From positions 62,656,948 to 62,720,947 of the forward strand of contig OY754464.1 in NCBI GenBank assembly GCA_963575645.1: a DNA stretch of 64,000 nucleotides, written 5' to 3'. This document shows, piece by piece, positions 55,645 to 64,000 of the stretch (within the stretch, counting starts at the first letter, position 1; each line of letters begins with the position of its first letter). The translations under genes and the position numbers were made by a program. This stretch comes from Xanthostigma xanthostigma (lineage: Eukaryota; Arthropoda; Insecta; Raphidioptera; Raphidiidae). The notes under the pieces were generated by a model. That model ran no database searches and was not told the DNA's origin. It saw only the letters and a program-made list of their open reading frames with translations.

Positions 55645-56328
55645 TTAAACAATTCTTCCTATGGGATATCAGAATTGTAATCAATTTTTTGTAGGGCGTT
55701 ATACAAATTATTAAGCTATGTTATGCTATTGTGTTCCACATACTCCGAGAACATTTTTTTTTTACATTAGGCATCGCAGAATATGAACCTTCACTCGAGC
55801 GAACCGGTTAGTTTGATAAATTTATCACTTTAACTGGATGATTTGGTTAATATTCATAATAGCCGGAAATGATCAATAGTTACTAATTAATGACACTGAC
55901 CGCAGCACATACATTTCACTATGCGCTCATGAAAGTGAAGCAGCTTCATTCAACTTGGACATCTCGGTAGTCGGTGGCGACTTTATAAATTGCTTTGTCA
56001 CGAATAACAAATCTACCGCTTTAGTTCACTCGATACAAGAGTTTTTTAAAACATAAAACCAGCCCACTTTGTTGATTAAGCATTAATTGTGTACATTCCT
56101 TCTGTCAGTAGCTAATTTAGTCCAGTCAAAATAAACATTTCAATTTACTATAATTTGAATAGAGCTGAAAATAGGTCCAAGACTTAAGTACACTATAATA
56201 AATAAAATATCAAAAGTCTCCACCGATCCTACATCTGCTTCAAAATTTATTCAAGGTTAAAGGTCAAAAATATCGATTTTTTTCATTTTTCTCGTAAACG
56301 GTAAAATTTATCTAAAATCTAGCGGTCC

Positions 56329-57053
56329 CACCCGGTTTCACCCGGGTGCAAAAGAACGAATGGGGAAGGAAGGGACATGAGTACGCACATTTATCTTAGT
56401 TTACCTAGATGAATGTTGTGTTCAAACTTCATAATGATCGGAGTTACCGTTCAAAAGTTTTTGTCGTTAAAAAGCAGTATTTATACTTTTTTTTAAGTAA
56501 TAAATTTCTTTTAATATAATAAATATTTAATTGAAAACACTGTAGGAAAATTATTTTTATATAGGTACCTATAATTGTAACAGTTTTCAAATGAGCTATT
56601 AATTAGATTTATTTAATTTTAATTATCGTAATAAAATTTTAAAAAATTGAAATGTAAGCCTTAGAAGAAAGCAATGTAGAAAATAAAAAAAAAATAAAAA
56701 TATATTCGCCGACGTGGAGCTTGAACCCAAGACCCTGGCATTAAGAGTCTTACGCTTTACCGACTGAGCTATCCGGGCTTGTAAACTTCGCGCGCTAATA
56801 TTGCAATATTTAGTTAAAGCATTTCACCTGATAATATTTGTCGGACGGACTAATTTTAAGATACATCTTGCAACATTTTTCATTGATGTTCCGCTCCAAT
56901 TGGTCGTAGCGTGATATATAGCCTATAGCCTTCCTCGATAAATGGGCTATCCAACAAAAAAAAAATTTTTTCAATTCGTATCAGTAGTTCCTGAGATTAG
57001 CGCGTTCAACCAAACACACAAACAAACTCTTCAGCTTTATATATTAGTATACA
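56329..57053 (-). mobile_element. non-autonomous Helitron with tRNA-Lys module, copy 2
   Basis: The minus strand runs TGTATACTAATATATAAAGC...CACCCGGGTGAAACCGGGTG and ends GGGACCGCTAG. The first dinucleotide is TG where copy 1 (2685-3440) has TC, and the base after CTAG is A. Internal order is the same: GTTT repeats, a GGCTATAGCC-like block, the tRNA-Lys module, and a GATGAATGTTGTG-like block. Confidence 0.8.
56707..56778 (-). tRNA. tRNA-Lys(CTT)-like sequence inside Helitron
   Basis: The minus strand begins GCCCGGATAGCTCAGTCGGT, with anticodon loop CTCTTAA (anticodon CTT), and a T-arm TTGGGTTCAAGCTCCAC. It is closer to canonical tRNA-Lys than copy 1, but the acceptor stem (GCCCGGA with TCGGCG) and T-stem have mismatches. 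It may keep pol III promoter boxes. It is not called as a functional tRNA gene. Confidence 0.6.
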
Positions 57054-57523
57054 TAGGTCAGACACATGTTGTAGATCATCCAATTGTCTACAAAAACTGT
57101 TCTTATATTTTTTCCTACGAATCACTATTCCTGACATAATATGAGACCAAAATATCTATGTACGTATTGAACGCATTTATCAAAAATAACGTTAAATATT
57201 AATATGGAGATACGCAGATATGAAGTCACCATTTCAAAAGAATGGTGATTCGTACGAAGAAAAGTATAAGAACAATTCTTGTAGACATTATTGCATGATC
57301 TACAACTTTTGTCTGACCTATTTTTAGATTTCACGAGATCGTGCAAAAAAAAACGATACTTTTAACTTTGACCTTGAAAAAAAATTTTATTATATGTAGG
57401 ATCGGTGGGGACTTTTAATATTTCATTTTTAATAGTGTACTTAAGACCTGTACCAATTTTCAGGTCTATGTGAATTATTGTAAACCTACCACTATTTTTT
57501 TGTCTTCTTTGACCGGACTAATT

Positions 57524-58970
57524 GTTGTTTTATAAAATGGTTAAAAATATCAGTCAGATTGTAAAATTAAGTACAATGATTATGCCAATATCGGATCATT
57601 CTCAGTTTCGGAACTGAGACATGAGTACTAATTCTAGTAACGCACCTACATACACAACTTTAACCACTTAAAGGAAATACTAAGCACGAATATCAAGAAG
57701 ACAGAACTTTAATTCAATAACATCTTATACAAACGAAAACCATAAATTTGTTCACACAAATCAGCATTGTTTTGCATCATTAGTTACCATAGAGATACGA
57801 TCTCTCTCTTAACTGCGGACACCCTCATTGCTCTCTCGCGTACTCTATTCTTATATTTCTCTATGTATTTGGCCCCTCAGGGAAAACATTGGAACGTTGT
57901 TAGTGTAACAGCTCAGTTGTTACTGTTTAATTAAATAAAAATTACATTATTATTCTTTATTCGCGCCTCTGGTCTAAACTATAAATTATTTATTATTGCC
58001 GAACGTTATTATGTAAATGTACATTGTTCGGTCACTGTGTCGATTTTAAACGTTTGTCAGAAATTCCTCTTGAAAAATGTTTTAGAAGTATTAAAAATGA
58101 CCATTACAATCAAATTGATAATTTCACCGTGCAAATCCCTGCAGTTGTAACGAGATTGAATCCAATATTAATCACCACATACAAGTGAGCGAATTATATT
58201 AAATTCACGAAAGATACGTCAACAATACTAAAGCCGATACAAGATAATAATTTATATCTGTACTTTAGTTGTGATTGGTTATTTTTACACAATTAAAGAC
58301 ATTTTCTTAATTTGACTTAATTTGATTTGAACGTTTGATCGACATCTATTATTTCAAGCTTCCACAACCTTCTACCGTCGATACTAATCTGTAACGTGCA
58401 GCGTCACATTAGCATTGCAATGTTTTATGGGATTTAGCATTCATAGGAACCCGAGCTAGAACCAGTCGGTTTGTGTGTATGCTGACTGGCAGTTTCTCTC
58501 AAGGTGGCACTTCACATTGCTATTTGTGTTCGCTATTGGGTGTTTGTTGTATTTGGCAAAATATATGACGTTCAAGACAAACATGCAAATAGAGGCAAAT
58601 ACGACCATCCACACATAGCAGTCAAATAGCAAACACACAAATATTTGGCAGCAGAACGCAAGGTTCAAAATTCCAGGAATTTTAGGACTGTTTCATTGTC
58701 CCAATTCATTTTCAATAGTAATTGTTCCAGTTCTCGCTCACAGCACAGACACAAAAATATTGCACCTCCGTACAGGTTCACGGCGCGTGCGTTTTTGAAT
58801 ATGGCCATTGTGTGGACGGTTTATTTGCGAATTTGCCTATTTAACTCCTTTGATGTGCCTCGAAAAACCGACAAGCGCAAGGCTTTTATATATTGATATA
58901 GACAATATTGAATGAAATTTTGGGTCAGAAAAAATAATTTGCAAACATTATTTACTATATATTACTATAT
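57524..58970. other. intergenic DNA, nothing firmly recognised
   Basis: 58440-58900 is less AT-rich, with opposed GTTTGTTGTATTTGGCAAA- and AATATTTGGCAGCAG-like motifs that may belong to an old element. No gene is supported. Confidence 0.3.
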
Positions 58971-59630
58971 TGTTGGGACGCCTATGGAATTCGGTAGAAA
59001 CTACTAGAAACAACAACAATGGAAACAGGTAAAGAACACCCGACCTTGGAGACACACATACATGTAAAGGAAAGGATCTCGGTGCGGGAAGCAGGTAGCG
59101 AAGTTAGACCCGATTTCTTAGAATCGCTTGGACAGAACAATAGACGTAAAAGAAGAAATCTCGATTCGTCAAGAACATTCGATAGAAGCGTGGGTCGAAA
59201 CTATATAAGGCGACCAGAGTGGGCAAGAGGCTCAGTTAGTTATTCGAGTTGTTCGCGAGTTGTATTGATACAAGTCTGACGTTGCTACATAAATTCAATT
59301 ATATTGCGAAAATAAATTAACTCTAGTGAGTGCAATTATAAATCCGGTTTTAAATAAATGACTTATAGTTAATAGACAAGTGTGCTGATAAACTTTGTGT
59401 TGTGTTCCTGTGTGTTGTGAATATTTTGTGTACACAATTTTGTGACTCTATATTCTCTGTTACTTAGTCTTTTATTTTATAATTTAGAACTATTAGTTTT
59501 GTTTCTGTTAACGTTATTATTTCTGTTAAGTTAAAGAAGTACGCTTTCGTTTGTGTGTTTTACTGTTTTGTTAAACATTTATTATTGCAAATAAATAATT
59601 TCCGCCACGGACTACAGCAGTTTTGTTACA
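58971..59630 (+). mobile_element. solo LTR, family copy 3, with 4-bp target duplication
   Basis: This 660-bp unit starts TGTTGGG and ends GTTACA, flanked by ATAT on both sides (58967-58970, 59631-59634). TG...CA ends with a 4-bp duplication fit a Gypsy/Ty3-type LTR. A TATA-like CTATATAAGG is near 59202, followed by a CTCAGTTAGTTATTCGAG start-site-like region. No internal region is present. The frame at 59019-59279 lies within the LTR and is not a gene. Confidence 0.8.
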
Positions 59631-59670
59631 ATATATTACTATATATTAGATATCGTGTCCATCGAGATAA

Positions 59671-59752
59671 CAATTAATAAGAAAAATCGCAGGATTGTGT
59701 ACAAAAAGTTAGATTTATTAGTGTACAATCCTGGGATTTTTCTTATTAATTA
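59671..59752. mobile_element. short relative of the AAAATCGCAGGATTGTG hairpin
   Basis: AATTAATAAGAAAAATCGCA faces its complement across about 40 nt. TAGATATCGTGTCCATCGAG just upstream is also next to the hairpin at 26259-26451. Confidence 0.6.
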
Positions 59753-60201
59753 TCTATACTAATAATAATTATAACTTGAAATATTACAGTTAAAAAACTG
59801 ATTTATACTAAATGTATTTGCATGTATATAATCATCAGAACCTATTTGAAAATTTCGTTCACTAATCTTTAGAATGAACCTTCAGTATGGACACAGGCTA
59901 TACTGTTGGATTTTTAAAAGAAGACCGGTCTATGGAATGTAGTCCCATGACCTTATTGCAGAAGAGCGCACATGTATTTTATATTAGTAAAAGGTAATGA
60001 TCCTGGAACCGCTTCTATGCAATAAGGGAGTCCAGTCGACCAAACGAATCGCAATTGTCGTATCGCGATAATTGTACTATTGCCATAGCCGTACAACTAT
60101 ACAGCGACACTTGCTAACAGTACAAAAAAATCATACACCAGACAGTACATAGGTGTGCGTTCACGTACTAAGTTGAGGGGTGTTGTCTGAATATCATCAA
60201 A

Positions 60202-60360
60202 ATGGAAAGTAAAAATGGAAAAACAGTTAGAAGTAGCGCTAGGGAGGTCATAGCGAATGTAATTAAAATGTGCGAGTTAGAGGCTCAAAATAATGCCTTA
60301 AAATTTAAAGCTATACATTGTTTGCATGCCTTGCTATGCGCCGCCTATGAATTCCGATAA
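60202..60360 (+). pseudogene. possible DNA-transposon N-terminal fragment
   Basis: This 52-residue frame begins MESKNGKTVRSSAREVIANV and then IKMCELEAQNN. The S.REVI.NVI..CE.EA pattern resembles the start of a repetitive insect DNA-transposon protein, which is an inference from memory of the pattern. The frame then loses similarity and stops. Not a cellular gene as far as I can tell. Confidence 0.35.
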
Positions 60361-61059
60361 TTTGGGAACACATCAGCGACTTCTTGCCCTTTCCCCACCG
60401 GTCTTCTTTCGCCGATCGCACAGTATATTATCGCGTAATAAATGCGCGTTTTGTGGAGACCAATTTTGCAACGTGAATAGACGAAAAAACGGTGGCAATC
60501 TACAAATTCGGGCGAAGCCGTACCAAGCCGCTAGTATTTTATATAATTCAAGAGATCTCATCAATCATTACTAAAAATCTATAAGGCTATATTTTTGTTT
60601 GGTATATTAAGCAAATTTTTTAAATTTTTAATCGTTTCATTAGTTTCAGAATACTGAGGTTAATTTCTTCAGTTCTGAAACTGATACCTTTAAAAATTTT
60701 GTAAAAAATTTCAGAATTGCTAAATCTCGGAATCCCAGCATGAAAACCCCAACGGCTCTGTTATACAAAACGACTAGAGGTTTTGTAAAACAGTAAACAA
60801 CTAACTTCATAGCGTATATATGTATATAAAAAAACTTTTAAATTTCAAACTAAACTAAAAAATATTGAAAATGTTTTTTATGTGGTCATCGCATTTCTAA
60901 ACTATGAATTGCGTTTTGATTGCACATGTCAACAACGGTAATACTCTGCCTTTTTACCACAGTTCGCAATTTTATATAATTATTATAATTTCAAAAGCTT
61001 TGAATAAAAACTTCTTGTCGTATTTTGTTATTCTTCTGATTTAGAATTCGCACACTTTT
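60361..61059. other. intergenic DNA, nothing recognised
   Basis: Opposed CAGTTCTGAAACTGA-like motifs near 60650 and 60680 are the only structure noted. Confidence 0.35.
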
Positions 61060-61310
61060 CAAACACGGATCAGCATGACCAGCGCACTAACCTTCACGAT
61101 TTCTCACACTAGACCAGCACGGACCAGCAATTTTTAGTGCAGGTTACTCATGCAGTTTTCAAGTAGTGACTATGTAGTTCGAGCGAAGATATTTTTTTTA
61201 ACGATATTGTGTGAAAGAAGTCAAAAAAATAGAAGGTTTTGGGTAATGAAAACGACACATCACTAGTACGCTAAATCGGTCAACACGGCTAGACAGAAGC
61301 TCATATACTT
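61060..61310. mobile_element. partial copy 3 of the CACACCTGTC TIR family
   Basis: It shares TTCGCACACTTTTCAA-like, CACACTAGACCAGCACGG and TCACTAGTACGCTAAATCGG-like blocks with 19651-20392. The ends are diverged. Confidence 0.5.
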
Positions 61311-61384
61311 TTATTATATACCGAGCATGCAAATAATATACGCAAACATATATGCAAACATATACTTCTGTCTTTTTTTAGGTA

Positions 61385-61408
61385 ATAATAATAATAATAA
61401 TAATAATC
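61385..61408. repeat. (AAT)8 microsatellite, LINE tail
   Basis: This trinucleotide run lies at the 3' end of the minus-strand LINE fragment. It is typical of a LINE tail made by template slippage. Confidence 0.8.
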
Positions 61409-61462
61409 CATTTTATTTCATTTGACAAATAACATTGTATAGAAAACGTCAAGATACTAAAA

Positions 61463-62203
61463 TTACATATTAAAAAATTCATTCAAGCTATAAAACACAT
61501 TAGATAAAATATAAGTCTTCAAGAGACGACTAAAAATATGAATAGTGTTGCTCTCTTTAATATTTCCTGGAAGCTTATTAAAGATTTTTATACCCATGTT
61601 GTGGGATGAATTTTTGCTGATATTTAAACGGTTTAATGGGAAACTCAGTTCATGCCTATGACGTGTGTGATATGAATGGAAATTACCATTAGTTACAAAG
61701 TGGTTAAGGTTTTTAAATACAAATATACCAATTTCATACACATAAATTTGACATAGAGTCATCAATTTAAAATTATTAAATGATTGTCGACATGAAGTTG
61801 TTTTGGAGATGCCAGCTATTGCACGAATAATGCGTTTTTGAGCGATAAACACATCATAAGACATAACTGAGTTTCCCCAGAAACAGATACCGTATCTCAG
61901 CCTTGAGACAACTTGTGCATCATAAAAATTTATGAGTTGTATAGTAGTCAATACAGTCTTGAGGTTCCTAATCAAATAGCATATCGAATTAAGCTTAGAT
62001 GATAGGTTAGAGCAATGTATTTTCCAATTAAGGTTATCGTCTAGATGTAAACCAAGAAATTTTATAGTTTTGACTCTTTCAATAGTATATCCTTTAATAT
62101 GAATGTTTAGGTCCATATTATTAACATTTTGATTAAGAGTAAGAGCTCGTTGATTCTGATTAGATAACGCCATAGATAAAGACATAAGACTTTTAATAAA
62201 GAG
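61463..62203 (-). pseudogene. LINE ORF2 reverse transcriptase C-terminal half (Jockey/CR1-like)
   Basis: About 247 residues in one intact frame: ERVKTIKFLGLHLDDNLNW, YLIRNLKTVL, LRYGICFWGNS, AQKRIIRAIAGI, LMTLCQIYVYEIGIFVFKN and NKLPGNIKESNT near the end. These are the FLG..LD..L.W, L.YGI.FWG, Q.R..R.I.G and KLP..I blocks of the thumb and connection region of Jockey/CR1-type reverse transcriptases. The catalytic FADD box and endonuclease are missing. The 3' end runs to the (AAT)n tail at 61385. Its 5' side is cut where the retroposon at 62217 inserted. The lack of stops suggests a fairly recent copy. Confidence 0.85.
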
Positions 62204-62216
62204 AGATATACTCAAT

Positions 62217-62403
62217 TAATACCTACATTTAACTGATATTTACCATATCATACATATTATATTTATTGTATTACCTATATGTTAACCTAATTATTGTACA
62301 ATATGCTTATTGCATAATATGCCTTACGGCAGAAGTGCTAATGACCTCAGAAGTCGAAGCACATCTTTGTTTTTTGTTTTCCTAAATAAAAAAAAAAAAA
62401 AAA
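62217..62403 (+). mobile_element. polyadenylated retroposon with 13-bp target duplication
   Basis: It is flanked by AGATATACTCAAT on both sides (62204-62216, 62404-62416). It ends CCTAAATAAA and then an A run of about 16. Before the tail lies a stem-loop, AGTGCT...AGCACA around AATGACCTCAGAAGTCGA. The loop core, ATGACCTCAG, is shared with the mini-retroposons at 33645 and 52540. No coding sequence; probably a 5'-truncated LINE or a SINE. Confidence 0.8.
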
Positions 62404-62519
62404 AGATATACTCAATGCTAATATGTATTGTTGGAATAACCAAGGAATTACTCAGAAAAAAGAGACGCAGATATATTTTCGATACGATTTATTGCCTTCG
62501 CTCATTGCACATTGAGTAA

Positions 62520-63117
62520 ATAGCCAATGCTTCATATAGTAATTATTAAATATATGAAAAAACTGAACGCTATCGACTGACAGTTGTTGCTAGTTGCAGG
62601 CGCTAGTCTAGTGAGCGCTACTCCATTGAATAAATCTTACCCGTACTAGACAAGTGTGCTTGATCTTCAAATGTAAATTGAATTTTTTATTTATTTCGTG
62701 AATGATCACTCGATGCGTGTTTTTTTTTCATTTTGATATTAATTATTCTGAGCTTTGTTATGTGTATTTACAGTGGCGAATTCAGGGATTTGGTTTCGGA
62801 GGGCTTTGGTCCAGCTAAGGGTAGGCTTTATTAAGGTAAACACTAAAAAACACACAGCATTTTATTTTTCTCATTCAGCGCTTAGTTATAGTCTCCTCGG
62901 ATAACTGTTTGGAAATTCTTCAATGATTTCGACAGGTTGTAGATTTCCAGATATTGCGGGGGAGGTTGTATCAAATTGATGTGCTTCTCACATGGACAAT
63001 TATATGTTGCGTTCTCTAGAGTCGGCAACGGGCAAACCAGACAATCTCTATATCTGCACAGACAATGAAACAACAAAAAATATTGTATATCCACAAGCAT
63101 TATGGAAAACATATTTG
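62520..63117. other. intergenic DNA with a hAT-like terminus and an unsupported frame
   Basis: CAGTGGCGAATTCAGG at about 62772 looks like a hAT left end without a partner. The minus frame 63112-62882 has several cysteines (CRYRDCLVCPLP) but no domain I can name. Confidence 0.3.
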
Positions 63118-63195
63118 AAACGTACGTGTGCTTTCTCTTTTATTTCTTTTTCATTAAACCAGACTGAGCCGCAGCATCGCGTGACCGGGTATATA
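63118..63195 (+). mobile_element. relative of the Helitron-like 3' end at 12852
   Basis: ACCAGACTGAGCCGCAGCAT and GCGTGACCGGG match 12852-12928, but the CTAG terminus is gone. Confidence 0.45.
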
Positions 63196-63707
63196 AACAT
63201 ATTGCTTGTACAGCAATGACAACGAGTTCGTGAAGAATAAATATCTTCATCGTAACACATATTTTTTATTCACAAATTTAAATAATCGAAGTTCAATTAT
63301 TTTGATGCAGATATATTTCAAAGGGAATTATTAAAGCTACCATATTTTATATTTTATTCATAGCACTGGGAAAATGCATTTTTTTTATCTTAGGTGCTGT
63401 ACTTAAAAAAAGAGTTTTCCGATATACATTTTCTGCGATTATTTTTCTATATGCATGTTATCAACATATTTTTTACTCTGATAATATTTTGCACAAGGGA
63501 AAAGCAGGAATGGATGAAAGAAAGAAAGAAAATGTAATATAACTAGAACTTTTTTGTTGAAAGGAGTGTTGGTCGTGGCGTTTGCGAGGCCTGTTATAAT
63601 ATTTATGTAAAGTCGATAGGGGAAAACACGAAAAACTCTCGTCATTACATACTAGGAATCGATGTAATTTCTTATTATACTTTCATGGCAAAAAAAAATA
63701 CAAAAAA

Positions 63708-63774
63708 GTAAAAAACGTGGCTGTGTACCTGCTATACTAAGTTAGTATAGCAGGTACACAGCCACGTTTTTTAC
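63708..63774. repeat. perfect 67-nt palindrome
   Basis: Two 33-nt arms, each with CGTGGCTGTGTACCTGCTAT or its complement, meet at a single G (63741). It is probably a hairpin element or the tip of one; no target duplication could be assigned. Confidence 0.85.
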
Positions 63775-63870
63775 CAATTTGGCATATTTTATGCTAAGTT
63801 TGGCATATTTTTATGTCTTTTAGCATATTATTTTTGTTGTTTTAGCATATAGCATAATTTTTAGCATACA
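63775..63870 (+). repeat. cluster of TTGGCATATTTT/TTAGCATA motifs
   Basis: GCATA occurs about seven times in under 100 nt, in TGGCATATT and TAGCATA contexts. It lies between the palindrome and the hAT fragment and may be part of that element. Confidence 0.5.
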
Positions 63871-64000
63871 TATCAGAAAATTATTAAATAAACATTCCAA
63901 CGCAGAAATTGAACGCGTTTTCAGTCAAATTAATGTAATTAAAACTAATCTTCGCCACCGTTTGTCAGTAAAAACCTTAAATGTCCTTTTAAACAGGCAG
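63866..64000 (+). pseudogene. hAT transposase C-terminal dimerisation region, runs off window
   Basis: The frame reads KHSNAEIERVFSQINVIKTN, then LRHRLSVKTLNVLLNRQ at the window edge. HSNA..ER.FS..N.IKT..R.RLS..TLN.LL is the signature of the hAT family C-terminal dimerisation domain, which hAT transposases use to multimerise. The upstream part is out of frame or absent, and an in-frame TAG lies near 63818, so this copy is 5'-truncated. It continues beyond 64000. Confidence 0.8.

Larger units (their letters stand above)
56114..57523. mobile_element. foldback element F interrupted by a Helitron
   Basis: The left arm (56114-56328) and right arm (57310-57523) share TTAGTCCRGTCAAA ends, GGTCCAAGACTTAAGTACAC-like and CCACCGATCCTACAT blocks. 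An inner pair, ATAGGTCAGACA...GTTGTAGATCAT, continues the stem beyond the Helitron (56329-57053). The intact right arm shows the pre-insertion sequence. Confidence 0.75.

Noticed and set aside
59019..59279. 86-codon frame rich in charged residues
   Set aside because: It lies wholly within the solo LTR at 58971-59630, upstream of the LTR's TATA-like region, and is not shared by the other LTR copies.
62882..63112. Cysteine-bearing 76-codon minus frame
   Set aside because: No family match by eye and no start or splice evidence; it lies between TE fragments.

Overview
The window looks like intron-bearing, AT-rich nuclear DNA of an arthropod, most likely an insect. Lepidoptera are my best guess, from the style of the Helitron ends and of some dispersed repeats, but the order is not proven. 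There are no bacterial operons, ribosome binding sites or CRISPR arrays. Most of the 64 kb is transposable-element (TE) debris, much of it nested. Nearly all short open frames outside the entries below look like chance frames.

Cellular genes. (1) A Mos-type serine/threonine kinase lies on the minus strand. Five exons between 13270 and 8270 join in compatible phases into a 300-residue kinase with a glycine loop, catalytic Lys68, HLD, DFG and APE motifs. (2) Downstream on the same strand, 7445-7017 is an intact 142-codon frame with a convincing signal peptide and a nearby polyadenylation signal; I do not recognise the protein. (3) The last exon of a peptide-type rhodopsin-family GPCR (TM7 with NPLVY) sits at 44937-44688 on the minus strand; its other exons were not found. 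(4) An unrecognised 89-codon frame with a C-terminal hydrophobic segment lies at 53218-53484.

Mobile DNA, left to right. 1.3-2.2 kb: a TTAA element split by a hAT MITE. 2.7-3.4 kb: a Helitron carrying a tRNA-Lys-like module. 5.3-6.3 kb: a Tigger/pogo remnant hosting a tRNA-derived SINE. 6.5 kb: a hAT MITE. 8.6-12.9 kb: MITEs inside mos introns. 13.7-20.4 kb: TIR elements, hairpins, a pogo-like element containing a LINE, and a Harbinger derivative that still encodes a MADF domain. 18.8-44.3 kb: large foldback elements, LINE remnants and solo LTRs. 25.7-27.8 kb: a stack at least three insertions deep. 45.0-48.8 kb: Helitrons, a hAT MITE and a pogo-type MITE. 49.8-57.5 kb: further copies of several families. 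59-64 kb: a solo LTR, a LINE reverse-transcriptase fragment, a polyadenylated retroposon and, at the right edge, the C-terminus of a hAT transposase that runs off the window.

The most unusual signal is a 46-67 nt retroposon-like unit (33645-33711 and 52540-52585). It is a stem-loop followed by a TC-rich tail. It is present twice with different target-site duplications but the same 5' end, and its loop motif recurs in a third, polyadenylated retroposon at 62217-62403.
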